DNA of 64,000 bases from Isoptericola jiangsuensis (GTDB lineage Bacteria; Actinomycetota; Actinomycetes; Actinomycetales; Cellulomonadaceae). Under the pieces are notes generated by a model, which did no database searches, was not told where the DNA came from, and was given only the letters and a program-made list of their open reading frames with translations. Positions 1-12,447 of the stretch are shown piece after piece. A program made the translations under genes and the position numbers. Position 1 is the stretch's first letter. Each line of letters opens with the position of its first letter. The stretch is taken from positions 3,720,001 to 3,784,000 of the forward strand of contig NZ_PDJJ01000001.1 in NCBI RefSeq assembly GCF_002563715.1, in the 5' to 3' direction.

Positions 1-84
1 GCTAACCGGATCAGGTTCGAGGGTCTGCGGTGGTCCGCACTCTCAGCGCCGCACGGCGCTCCCCTGTCGTTCCCTGAGAGCCTA
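1..84 (-). promoter_or_regulatory. TPP riboswitch (THI element), 3' end cut by window edge
   Basis: Read on the minus strand, this carries the conserved thiamin pyrophosphate aptamer blocks in order: AGGGGAGC, a GC-rich P3-type hairpin, GCTGAGAG, ACCCTCGAACCTGATC and CCGGTTAGC. The last block (CxxGCGNAGGGA) would fall to the left of base 1. A TAGGCT hexamer at 79-84 is a plausible -10 box, which would start the RNA near base 72. The regulated gene must lie off the left edge; in actinobacteria such elements control thiamin synthesis (thiC) or thiamin transport genes. Recognition is by conserved motifs; no covariance search was run. Confidence 0.9.
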
Positions 85-154
85 CCGCCCGCGCACGCTA
101 CGGTGGACCGGTCCGGCGGGACCGCCGCCGGACGACGTCGACCGAAGGAGAACC

Positions 155-436
155 GTGGACCTCGATCACAACGAACCGTCCCTCGCGCTCAAGGTCGGGA
201 CGGTCGCGGCGACGTTCGCCGCCGGCTGGGTCGCGCAGAAGCTGATCAAGTTCGTGTGGGAGAAGGCCACGGGCAACGACGCGCCCATCGACCTCGACGC
301 GGACGACATCCCCGTCGTCCAGGCGATCACGTTCGCCGCCGTCACCGGTGGCGTCGCCGTCCTCGCGCGCCGCCTCGCCCGCCAGGGCGTCGCCAAGGCC
401 GTCGACCGTCGGGCGCAGAAGGTCTCGGTCGTCTGA
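155..436 (+). CDS. DUF4235 family small membrane protein
   Basis: A 93-residue protein starting at GTG with an AAGGAG ribosome binding site four bases upstream. It has two hydrophobic stretches, about residues 12-28 and 55-70, joined by an acidic loop (DAPIDLDADD), and a basic C-terminus. This is the arrangement of the DUF4235 family, common in actinobacteria and of unknown function; it probably sits in the cytoplasmic membrane. The gene is divergent from the TPP riboswitch on its left and convergent with the PAS-ANTAR gene on its right, so it appears monocistronic. Confidence 0.85.
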   Translation: MDLDHNEPSLALKVGTVAATFAAGWVAQKLIKFVWEKATGNDAPIDLDADDIPVVQAITFAAVTGGVAVLARRLARQGVAKAVDRRAQKVSVV

Positions 437-461
437 CCGCCGACGGGCCGGGGCCCGATGG

Positions 462-1184
462 TCAGGCGTCGTGCAGGCGACGCCGGGCCAGCTGGGCCTC
501 GTGCCCCCGGGGTCGGTCGACCGCGTGCACCGTCGCCAGGGCGCTCTCGAGGCGCTCGGCCGGGTCCCCGGACGAGTGCTGCAGCGCCACCACCACCTGG
601 GACGCCGCGACCTGCAACGGAACCCCGGCGCGTGCCGCGGCCTCGCCGAGCAGGTCGGCGGCGTCGGCCTCCGCCAGCCCGCGCGTCACCATGATCGCGC
701 CCTTGACCTGCTCGACCGCCGCGGCCGAGACCAGGGCGCGGCCCACGGCCCGCTGCGCCTCCCGGTCGAGTGCCTCCCGTGTCACCGGGCTGACGTCCAG
801 CACGTAGCCCACGACCTGCACGATCGTGCCGTCGTCCTCGTGCCTTCCCTGCCCGGTGACGACGACGGACCGGGACCTGCCGTGCGGGTCCACGATGCGG
901 TGCGCGCTCGCGAAGGGGCGCCCGGCGTGCAGTGCGACCGCGGCGGTGCGGGACAGGCGGGACCTGTCGTCCGGGTGGGTGCGGGCGAGGATCACGTCGA
1001 TGCTGGGTTCGATCTCCCCGGGTTCGTGACCGTGCAGCCGGTACGTCTCGTCCGACCACCACGTGTGCCCCGTGGCGACGTCGACGTGGTAGCGCCCGAC
1101 GACGAGCTGTGTCCCCGTCGCCAGCGCCTCGGCGATGTCGCTCGTGCCGTTGCGGGACGTCCTGCGGGACGGCGGAGCGCCCAT
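462..1184 (-). CDS. PAS and ANTAR domain regulator
   Basis: A 240-residue protein. A PAS_3-type sensor fold spans about residues 30-125 (VGRYHVDVATGHTWWSDE at its start, the HPDD motif in the middle, VVGYVLDVS at the end). An ANTAR RNA-binding domain covers about residues 140-200 (REALDREAQRAVGRALVSAA, then VEQVKGAIMV). ANTAR proteins bind paired hairpins in nascent RNA and prevent termination; the PAS fold probably senses the signal. There is no phosphoacceptor receiver domain. The ATG at 1184 is preferred because AGGGGG lies nine bases upstream; a GTG two codons earlier is possible. A -10-like TACGGT on the minus strand lies at 1240-1245. The RNA target is unknown. Confidence 0.85.
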   Translation of the reverse strand: MGAPPSRRTSRNGTSDIAEALATGTQLVVGRYHVDVATGHTWWSDETYRLHGHEPGEIEPSIDVILARTHPDDRSRLSRTAAVALHAGRPFASAHRIVDPHGRSRSVVVTGQGRHEDDGTIVQVVGYVLDVSPVTREALDREAQRAVGRALVSAAAVEQVKGAIMVTRGLAEADAADLLGEAAARAGVPLQVAASQVVVALQHSSGDPAERLESALATVHAVDRPRGHEAQLARRRLHDA

Positions 1185-1272
1185 GGTCACCCACCCCCTG
1201 CTTCCCGCGGCCGCCCCTGGCCGCAGCCGGTTGCGGCCCACCGTACTCCGGTGCGCCCGGAGCGCCACCGGA

Positions 1273-1307
1273 GAGCCGGGGACCGCCCTGTCGGCGGTCC
1301 CCGGCTC
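1273..1307 (-). terminator. Hairpin terminator after the TauE/SafE gene
   Basis: A perfect 15-bp stem (GAGCCGGGGACCGCC and its complement) with a 5-base loop lies just after the stop codon of the exporter gene. There is no T-run, as is usual in this GC range. Confidence 0.7.
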
Positions 1308-1324
1308 GTCCCGGCCCGTTGCTG

Positions 1325-2266
1325 TCAGTGACGGGCGGCACCCGTGGCGGCCGGCGTGGTCGGCTCGGCCGGTCCCTCGACGACGGCCGCCTCCGCGGCG
1401 GCCTCCCGGCGCTGCACCAGGTGGGCGTTGATCGACCAGGCGACGGCCGCGGCCCAGACCGCCGCGATCGCCCAGAGCGCCGTCGACACCCAGACGTCGG
1501 CGACGTCGAACGCGAGCAGCAGGGTGCGGGTGTTCGTCAGGACGATGAGGCCGCCCACGGCCGACCCGAGGACGCGCGGCGGGACGATGCGCACCAGGTA
1601 GGCGGCGATCGGTGCGGCGATGAGACCACCCAGGAGCAGCGCCACGACCCACTGCGTGTCGATGCCGGCGGTGCCCAGCCCCACGAAGAAGCCGAGGCTC
1701 GCCGCGACCGCGACGAAGAACTCGCTGGTGTCGATCGAGCCGATGACCTTGCGGGGCTCCATGCGGCCGCTCGCGAGGATCGCCGGGGTGCCGACCGGCC
1801 CCCAGCCACCGCCGCCGGTGGCGTCGACGAAGCCGGCCACGAGGCCCAGCGGGGCCAGGAACCGCTTGCGCAGCGGGGTCCCGATCCGGTCGGTGCGCAG
1901 CCCGCGGAACGTGAAGCGCAGCAGCACGTACAGGCCGAGGGCGAGCAGGATGATCGAGATGAGGGGCTTGGCCAGGTCGACGGCGAGCCAGGACAGGAAG
2001 GTGGCGCCGATGAACGCGCCGACCGCGCCGGGGACGCCGATGCGGGCGACGACCTTCCAGTCGACGTTGCCGAACTTCCAGTGGGACAGGCCCGAGGCGA
2101 GCGTGGTGCCCACCTCGGCGAGGTGCACGGTGGCCGACGCCGCCGCGGGGTTGGTGCCGATGGCCAGGAGGAGCGTCGTCGACGTCACCCCGTACGCCAT
2201 GCCGAGGCTCCCGTCGACGAGCTGTGCGCCCAGGCCGACGAGGGCGATCAGGATGAGAGTCTTCAT
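1325..2266 (-). CDS. TauE/SafE family sulfite/organosulfur exporter
   Basis: A 313-residue membrane protein. It opens with a hydrophobic helix holding the family's GLGAQLVDGSLGMAYG block and has a second homologous block mid-protein (GLVAGFVDATGGGGWGP), the internal repeat typical of TauE/SafE (DUF81) permeases; 7-8 membrane segments are expected. The family exports sulfite, sulfoacetate or related anions. Start chosen at ATG 2266 with GGAG five bases upstream; an in-frame earlier start would run through the operator. The Rrf2-type regulator gene lies directly upstream on the same strand, with an inverted repeat between, so sulfur-responsive repression is a reasonable inference. The substrate is not determined by sequence. 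Confidence 0.88.
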   Translation of the reverse strand: MKTLILIALVGLGAQLVDGSLGMAYGVTSTTLLLAIGTNPAAASATVHLAEVGTTLASGLSHWKFGNVDWKVVARIGVPGAVGAFIGATFLSWLAVDLAKPLISIILLALGLYVLLRFTFRGLRTDRIGTPLRKRFLAPLGLVAGFVDATGGGGWGPVGTPAILASGRMEPRKVIGSIDTSEFFVAVAASLGFFVGLGTAGIDTQWVVALLLGGLIAAPIAAYLVRIVPPRVLGSAVGGLIVLTNTRTLLLAFDVADVWVSTALWAIAAVWAAAVAWSINAHLVQRREAAAEAAVVEGPAEPTTPAATGAARH

Positions 2267-2280
2267 CACTGCTCCATGTG

Positions 2281-2309
2281 AGTATTCCGATCGGACGTAT
2301 AGGAATAGT
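2281..2309. promoter_or_regulatory. Inverted repeat, probable Rrf2 operator
   Basis: The arms AGTATTCC (2281-2288) and GGAATAGT (2302-2309) are complementary at 7 of 8 positions around a 13-base centre that itself contains the palindrome TCCGATCGGA. ATTCC/GGAAT arms resemble the sites of CymR-type Rrf2 repressors. The site lies 15 bases before the exporter start codon and just after the regulator gene. Confidence 0.65.
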
Positions 2310-2365
2310 AGGAGCAGCGGAGGGCGGTGTCCAGCACCGACGGACAACTGTCCGTCAGGCGGACA

Positions 2366-2824
2366 TCAGGGGTTCTCCCACGCGCCCGAGTCGTCGAGCA
2401 GCGCCCGGATCTCCACCGGGATCGTGCCGTCGACGACGTCCGCGACCGTCACCTGCTCGAGCACCGCCCGGACGTTCGCCCGCAACGCCACCCACACGTG
2501 CAGCAGCGACAGCGCCGCACCGGTGTACTCCAGGTCCGACGGACGCTCGTCCCGCACGTAGACCAGCGGCCCGTCCACCGCACGCACCACGTCCGCGATC
2601 GTCACCTCTGCCGCAGGGCGAGCCATCACGTACCCGCCGCGCGACCCCCGCCGGCTCACCACGATCCCGTCCCGCCGCAGATCCCGCAGGATCGCCTCGA
2701 GGAAGCGGTGAGGAATCTGCTGCGCCGCCGCCAACGCCTCCGCCGACACCGGGTCCGAGCTGTCATGAGCGGCCAGCTCCACCGTCGCGCGCACCGCATA
2801 GTCGGCCTTCGCCGAGACCCTCAC
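2366..2824 (-). CDS. Rrf2 family transcriptional regulator, cysteine-free
   Basis: A 152-residue winged-helix regulator with the typical Rrf2 opening (MRVSAKADYAVRATVELA), recognition helix near residues 36-50 (IPHRFLEAILRDLRRDGIV), wing SRRGSRGGY and the dimerisation helix in the C-terminal half. The protein contains no cysteine, so it cannot hold the Fe-S cluster of IscR, NsrR or RsrR; this places it with the CymR/YwnA-like cluster-free group. Start is GTG with AAGGA seven bases upstream; a TAGGAT -10 box on the minus strand lies at 2906-2911. The TauE/SafE gene follows on the same strand, separated by the inverted repeat it probably binds. Confidence 0.9.
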   Translation of the reverse strand: MRVSAKADYAVRATVELAAHDSSDPVSAEALAAAQQIPHRFLEAILRDLRRDGIVVSRRGSRGGYVMARPAAEVTIADVVRAVDGPLVYVRDERPSDLEYTGAALSLLHVWVALRANVRAVLEQVTVADVVDGTIPVEIRALLDDSGAWENP

Positions 2825-2990
2825 CGGACGTCCTTCCGTCGTACGTCGCCGGCTCCGGACCGGAGCAGCGTGCCGTCCCCCGCGTCAGCGGATCACCACC
2901 CGGCCATCCTAGGCGGCCGACGCCCTGACCTCCCGGAGGGCCGCCGGCCCCCTCCGCGGCCACCCGCACGAGACCGCAATCCCTCGTCGC

Positions 2991-3180
2991 GACTCAGCGC
3001 GGACCCACGCGACTCAGCGCGGACCCACGCGACTCAGCGCGGACCCATGCGACTCAGCGCAATGCCACGCGACTCAGCGCGGACCCATGCGACTCAGCGC
3101 AATGCCACGCGACTCAGCGCAATGCCACGCGACTCAGCGCGATCGTGGCCGCGTCAGCGCATACAGATACCACTCGGCGC
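2991..3180 (+). repeat. 20-bp-period intergenic array A (GASTCAGCGC)
   Basis: Ten units at an exact 20-base step: eight perfect GACTCAGCGC decamers at 2991, 3011, 3031, 3051, 3071, 3091, 3111 and 3131, then GCGTCAGCGC at 3151 and CACTCGGCGC at 3171. The intervening decamers are mostly GGACCCAYGC or AATGCCACGC. The array lies between the promoter side of the Rrf2 gene and the 3' end of the rRNA operon. Reading frames through it are not credible genes. The same decamer and step recur in three more intergenic loci in this window. Confidence 0.95.
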
Positions 3181-3517
3181 CGGCGATGCCGGGCCTCCGC
3201 CTGGTCGTCCGGGTCGCCGCCAATGGCACGGCAGGCCGCCGACCGCTGTTGGGCACCGCGCTGCGGCCGCGGGGGCATGGCGTGGATCGTCGGCGAGCCC
3301 GATCTCTCCCGAGCGGTCCTCGCGCCACCCGATGGCGTGCAGTGCGTCCGAGCGTCGGTGCGCGGGTAGGTGCAGTGCGCCCGTGGACGTGATCGTCAGC
3401 CAGCCGGCCAGCCGGCCCAGACTCTTGCCTGGCGCCGTGGCGGGCTGGAACGGGCCTGTCCCGACCTGATCCCGGTCGGGTGACACCCGTCCGGGGCGAC
3501 GATCGGTGGGACAAATG
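3181..3517. other. Intergenic stretch, no gene seen
   Basis: About 340 bases between the repeat array and the rRNA terminator. Frames on both strands are open but give low-complexity Arg/Pro/Ala-rich translations without a plausible start, binding site or family motif. A short hairpin (CCCGACC/GGTCGGG) lies near 3463-3481. Confidence 0.6.
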
Positions 3518-3553
3518 CAGCAGGCCCCCCAACCGGTGGTTGGGGGGGCTGCT
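3518..3553 (-). terminator. rRNA operon terminator
   Basis: The longest and strongest hairpin near the operon end: AGCAGGCCCCCCAACC, a 3-base loop, and a complementary arm with one mismatch, immediately after the 5S gene. On the minus strand it is followed by the T-containing tail GCATTTG. It is correctly placed to terminate 16S-23S-5S transcription. Confidence 0.88.
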
Positions 3554-3561
3554 GTGAAGGG

Positions 3562-3680
3562 TGTCCGGCGGCGTCCTACTCTCCCACCCCGTCTCCAGGG
3601 CAGTACCATCGGCGCTGTAGGGCTGAGCTTCCGGGTTCGGGATGGGACCGGGCGTTTCCCCTACGCTATGACCGCCGTAA
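3562..3680 (-). rRNA. rrf: 5S ribosomal RNA
   Basis: Minus-strand sequence from GTTACGGCGGTCATAGCG through the conserved CCCGGTCCCATCCCGAAC block to GGACGCCGCCGG has the 5S layout, about 119 nt. It follows the 23S gene and precedes the strong operon terminator. Ends are estimated to within a few bases. Confidence 0.95.
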
Positions 3681-3794
3681 CGTTATCGAGTTGTCAGGGT
3701 CCCCCCAGTGTTGGCACCCGTGGTCGTGGGGTGTGGGGGGGTGGTGCCCGTTTCTCGGGAACCGCACAGTGGACGCGTGCATGCAAGTGAATGT

Positions 3795-8945
<5,151 letters not shown>

Positions 8946-9155
8946 AGAAAAACACCACACACCCCAAGGGCGTGCGATGCCAATCGATACTGGCCAGACA
9001 GCTAGCAAAAATCTAGATGTCCGATCCAAAGGAACCAATGAAGGTTCAATAAATTTGGCATTGACTATCAAGCACACTGTTGAGTTCTCAAACAACCGAC
9101 GCACACCATCCGAAGCCCGAACCCTCGTCCGAACCCCGCCCGGGGCAACCCCTCT

Positions 9156-9184
9156 AACTTAGCGCCCCCGCCATTCCCGCGCAA
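9156..9184 (-). promoter_or_regulatory. rRNA promoter P2
   Basis: On the minus strand: TTGCGC (9179-9184), a 17-base spacer, TAAGTT (9156-9161). It lies about 210 bases upstream of mature 16S. Spacing is optimal for the housekeeping sigma factor. Confidence 0.7.
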
Positions 9185-9376
9185 ATCCGCCCCGCTCCGA
9201 AGAACGCCACGAAAAAACACACGAAAAACAACAGAAGACACCCCACCCAGAACCAGAGCGCACAAAACACCCCGACCCAGAAGGAAGATGGTTCCCAACC
9301 CCGGCCCGGCCACCGGTACCCAACCCTCAGGTTGTCTCCTCGGTGTCCGCCTCGCCCGGCGGGCTGAACTCCGAGA

Positions 9377-9405
9377 ACATTACCCACCGGACCGCCCCAC
9401 GTCAA
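9377..9405 (-). promoter_or_regulatory. rRNA promoter P1
   Basis: On the minus strand: TTGACG (9400-9405), a 17-base spacer, TAATGT (9377-9382). This is the best housekeeping-type promoter in the region and would give a leader of about 425 nt before 16S. Confidence 0.78.
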
Positions 9406-10529
9406 CGCGCCCCCACGTGGCCTGCACCACTCCGCGGTCGGCGTCCCTGGTCCCGCCGGCCCCGGTTGCCGCCGGGCGGAGCACCGCGGGGTGCTCGGAG
9501 CCGGTTCCCATCCTCCTGGCTCGTCCCACCGCCGGAGCCGGCCCCACCACACGGCCAGGTCACCCCCGACACCCGTGTCAGCCTCGCTCCGCACGATCAC
9601 CGGCGCCGTCAGGGAGGTCGACCGAGTCTGGGCGGTTCGCCGACAGGTGCGCGGAGCGCCTCACCATGGGCGGAGGGCTCCCTGTGGCCGGCAGCGGCAT
9701 CCTCGACGTCCCGCAACAGTCCCCTGGGCGACGTCCGCCCGATCTCCCGGCGACTGCTCCCCGCGCCTGTGCGACGTCCTGAGGCCGGCCGGCGGCACTC
9801 GCGGCGTCCGCGCCTCCGACGGTGCGCGCCTCCGACGCCCCTTCCTCCCGGAAGGCGCCACGACGGCCCGGCGGGCTCCCCGATGATCACCCGCCTCGCG
9901 TTCCCCGGAGCCGTCACGGTCGGTGAGGACGTGTTCGGTCACGCGAGTGCTGGACCGCACTCCGAGCTGAGCACCCGAGCACCCGAGCATCACCCACCTC
10001 GCGTTCCAGAGCCGTCACGGTCGGTGGGGACGTGTTCGGTCACGCAAGTGCTGGACCGCACTCCGAGCTGAGCACCCGAGCACCCGAGCACGTGAGACGG
10101 GGCGATTCACGTGTCGTCCGGCCGTCACGGGTCATGTCGGACGAACCCCGGGTCCTGCGAGCGTGGTCGTCCGGTGTGCCGCATGGCCGACGGAGGGCGG
10201 CGGCCCGGGCCGCGCCTCCCACACCGATCTCCCGGCGCATCCCACGCCGACCTCCCGGCGCGGCCCTCAGGGACGGACGCCTGCAGCAGCGCGGGCCGAA
10301 CACCGTCCGACACCGCCGGATGCTCCGGTCTGAGTGCACGGAGCCGACACGGGACGCCGACCCGGCAGCCCGCGGGCGCGCACCGCCCATCGTTCGGCGG
10401 GATCGGCCCGTGCGCCGGCCCCGGTTCCCCGGGCGCCCCTTCCCCCACGCGCTCGGGCCGCGCGTGCCGTCGCGACAGCGGAGCTGGGCCGTCCGGGCGC
10501 ACGCGATGCGACGACCGGGAGACGCGAAA
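9406..10529. other. 1.1-kb gap without a recognisable gene
   Basis: The stretch between the rRNA promoters and the tRNA-Arg terminator. All six frames stay open for long runs, as expected at this GC content, but translations are Arg/Pro/Ala/Ser-rich, match no family I recognise and lack convincing ribosome binding sites. It contains one structured feature, the ~102-bp tandem duplication at 9886-10089. It could be an upstream control region or the decayed remains of a gene. Confidence 0.6.
9886..10089. repeat. Tandem duplication of a ~102-bp unit
   Basis: Unit 1 (9886-9988) and unit 2 (9989-10089) both read from ATCACCCRCCTCGCGTTCC through GTCACGGTCGGTGRGGACGT and GTGCTGGACCGCACTCCGAG to the doubled GCACCCGA motif. 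Differences are a few substitutions and one 2-base indel. It is noncoding as far as can be seen. Confidence 0.92.
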
Positions 10530-10569
10530 AGAGCGGCGGCCCGATCCGTGAGGATCGGGCCGCCGCTCT
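10530..10569 (-). terminator. Terminator after tRNA-Arg
   Basis: A near-perfect 17-18 bp stem (GAGCGGCGGCCCGATCC and its complement) with the 4-base loop GTGA lies six bases past the tRNA-Arg 3' end. On the minus strand it is followed by TTTTCGCG. Confidence 0.85.
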
Positions 10570-10574
10570 GTCTG

Positions 10575-10647
10575 TGCGCCCGGAGGGATTCGAACCCCCA
10601 ACCTTCTGATCCGTAGTCAGATGCTCTATCCGTTGAGCTACGGGCGC
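10575..10647 (-). tRNA. tRNA-Arg (ACG)
   Basis: A 73-nt cloverleaf on the minus strand: acceptor GCGCCCG/CGGGCGC, D arm GCTCAACGGATAGAGC, anticodon loop CTACGGA (anticodon ACG) on the TCTGA/TCAGA stem, T arm with GGTTCGAATCC. CCA is not encoded. A promoter-like TTGGGG-17-TAATGT lies just upstream, near 10684-10711. Confidence 0.97.
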
Positions 10648-10800
10648 AGTCTGTCCGGCACTTCCGTGACCGGCCGTCGAGAACATTACCGCGCTCGGGC
10701 CGGATCCCCAAACCGGATCCGGCGATCGTGACCGAGGCCACGATCCGCCGCGTTCTCGACCGACAGAAAAGGCCCCGGGCGACGAGCACCGGAGCCTTCC

Positions 10801-10892
10801 TGGCGGAGACGGCGGGATTTGAACCCGCGAACGGGTTGCCCCGTTACCACCTTAGCAGGGTGGCGCACTAGACCAGACTATGCGACGTCTCC
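10801..10892 (-). tRNA. tRNA-Ser (GCT)
   Basis: A class II tRNA on the minus strand: acceptor GGAGAC/GTCTCC, anticodon loop CTGCTAA (anticodon GCT) on a CACC/GGTG stem, a long variable arm (ACGGGGCAACCCGT) and T loop GTTCAAATC. The 3' CCA is encoded in the DNA, unlike the two neighbouring tRNAs. Confidence 0.97.
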
Positions 10893-10987
10893 ATGCGGCG
10901 AACCACAGAACGGGTCTGCCGCGGCGCCCAGACTAACCGCCAACAGCGGTCAGGGGCAAAGCGCGACGTCGGTGACGCCGCACGGTG

Positions 10988-11075
10988 CGGAGGGCGGGGG
11001 ATTCGAACCCCCGGTGCGGGGTCACCGCACAACGGTTTTCAAGACCGTCACATTCGGCCGCTCTGTCAGCCCTCC
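10988..11075 (-). tRNA. tRNA-Ser (TGA)
   Basis: A class II tRNA on the minus strand: acceptor GGAGGGC/GCCCTCC, anticodon loop CTTGAAA (anticodon TGA) on the ACGGT/ACCGT stem, a long variable arm (TGCGGTGACCCCGCA) and T loop GTTCGAATC. CCA is not encoded. Confidence 0.97.
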
Positions 11076-11107
11076 CAGGCCCGGGCAGTCTAGCCGGGGC
11101 ACGAGCA

Positions 11108-11157
11108 CGGCCGCCGACGGCGCGACCGACCGAGGTCGGTGCGTGCCGTCGACGGCC
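11108..11157 (-). terminator. Terminator of the conservon operon
   Basis: A long interrupted hairpin (CGGCCG, CGACGGC and CCGACC arms paired with GGTCGG, GCCGTCG and CGGCCG) lies right after the cvnD stop codon and before the tRNA-Ser gene. Confidence 0.7.
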
Positions 11158-11163
11158 GGGAGA

Positions 11164-12042
11164 TCAGTTCGCGGTGCTGCCGGAGCGGAGCTGACGCATC
11201 GCGAGCTGGACCAGCGAGATGAGCGTCTGCTTGGTCGCGGCGCGGGAGCGGGCGTCGGTGTAGAGCATCGGCACGTGCGCGGGGATCTGGAGCGCCTCGC
11301 GGACGTCCTCGAGGCGGTGCTTGGCGACGCCGTCGAAGCAGTTCACGCCGACGACGAACGGCACGCCGCGCGACTCGAAGTAGTCGATGGCGGGGAAGCA
11401 CTGCTCGAGGCGGTCGGTGTCGACGAGGACGACCGCGCCGATGGCGCCGCGCACCAGGTCGTCCCACATGAACAGGAAGCGGTCCTGGCCGGGGGTGCCG
11501 AACAGGTACAGCCACAGGTTCCCGGGCAGGGACACCCGACCGAAGTCCATCGCCACCGTGGTGGTGGTCTTGCGGTCGGTGACGCCACCGGCGTCGTCGA
11601 CGCCCACCGAGTGCTCCGTCATCGCGGCCTCGGTGTTGAGGGGCTCGACGTCGGAGATCGACCCGATGAACGTCGTCTTGCCGACGGCGAACCCGCCGGC
11701 GACGACGATCTTCGTGACGGTCGGTGCGGCACCCTGACCGCCCCCGGTCGCCGCCGCAGGCGACGCGGGGCGTGCGCCGGGCTCCGGTGCGGCCGCGGCG
11801 GGCGCCTGGGCCGCCGGCGCCTGCACGGCGGGTGCCGGTGCCTGCGGGGCCGGCGACTCCTGCGTCGGGCCGGCCGGGGCGCCACCGAGCACGCTCTGCC
11901 GGACGGGCGTGGCCGGGGCCTCGTTCACCGGGGCAGGCTGGGCGGCCCACATGCCCGCGCCCGAGGGCTGCGAGACGGGGGCCCAGCTCGGCGAGAACCC
12001 ACCGGCCGACGCGGACGCGCTGTCAGAGGGCGGAAATGCCAT
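11164..12042 (-). CDS. cvnD: Conservon GTPase CvnD with long N-terminal extension
   Basis: A 292-residue Ras-like GTPase of the conservon family. P-loop GGFAVGKTTF near residue 125, switch II LFGTPGQDRF, and the base-specificity motif NCFD are all present. CvnD proteins act with CvnA, B and C in a membrane-associated complex likened to eukaryotic G-protein coupled signalling. The first ~115 residues are a Pro/Ala-rich low-complexity arm, longer than the roughly 190-residue core typical of the family. ATG 12042 is chosen because GGAGAG lies eight bases upstream; a GTG three codons earlier is too close to it. The gene overlaps the end of cvnC by 20 bases, indicating translational coupling. Confidence 0.92.
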   Translation of the reverse strand: MAFPPSDSASASAGGFSPSWAPVSQPSGAGMWAAQPAPVNEAPATPVRQSVLGGAPAGPTQESPAPQAPAPAVQAPAAQAPAAAAPEPGARPASPAAATGGGQGAAPTVTKIVVAGGFAVGKTTFIGSISDVEPLNTEAAMTEHSVGVDDAGGVTDRKTTTTVAMDFGRVSLPGNLWLYLFGTPGQDRFLFMWDDLVRGAIGAVVLVDTDRLEQCFPAIDYFESRGVPFVVGVNCFDGVAKHRLEDVREALQIPAHVPMLYTDARSRAATKQTLISLVQLAMRQLRSGSTAN

Positions 12043-12439
12043 TGAGAACACTCTCCAAGACGCTCAGGGAAAGCCCCGAGTGGTTGCTGCCGTGACCCGT
12101 GTGGACGTTGACCGGGGCCGAGGTGTGCACGGTGATGTGACCCTCTTCCTGCATGTCCGCGACCAGGATGCGGACGACTCCCAGGGGGAGCTTGAGCAGG
12201 GCGGAGAGCTCGGCCACCGACACGTAGGTGTGCGCCGCGTGCTGCAGGATCGCGCGCTTCTCCGGGGTGAGGCCGAAGCTGCTCACCGCGCCCGGCATCA
12301 CCTCGACCAGTGCTTCCAGGGGAAGGTCGGACATGGACGACCGGACGCGGCCACCGGTGACCGCGTAGGGACGCACCGTGGACGCCTCGTAGCTGTCCGC
12401 GGTGTGCGCGCCCAGTGAACCGAACGGTGCGTGCGACAT
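12023..12439 (-). CDS. cvnC: Conservon protein CvnC (DUF742)
   Basis: A 138-residue DUF742 protein. It has the family signature VRPYAVTGGR near residues 22-31 and the winged-helix-like segment with SVAELSALLKLPLGVVRILVAD near residues 75-96. DUF742 proteins are the third conserved component of conservons; an interaction with CvnD has been reported in Streptomyces. It starts at ATG with GAGGT upstream, eight bases after the cvnB stop codon, and runs 20 bases into cvnD. Confidence 0.93.
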   Translation of the reverse strand: MSHAPFGSLGAHTADSYEASTVRPYAVTGGRVRSSMSDLPLEALVEVMPGAVSSFGLTPEKRAILQHAAHTYVSVAELSALLKLPLGVVRILVADMQEEGHITVHTSAPVNVHTGHGSNHSGLSLSVLESVLNGISAL

Positions 12440-12447
12440 GGCCTACC

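Noticed and set aside
2991-3180. CRISPR array
   Set aside because: Period is only 20 bases, conserved part 10, spacers repeat among themselves and no cas genes are present.
9288-10789. Several open frames of 100-250 codons between the rRNA and tRNA genes
   Set aside because: Low-complexity translations, mutual overlap on both strands, some running through tRNA genes; no start signals or family resemblance.
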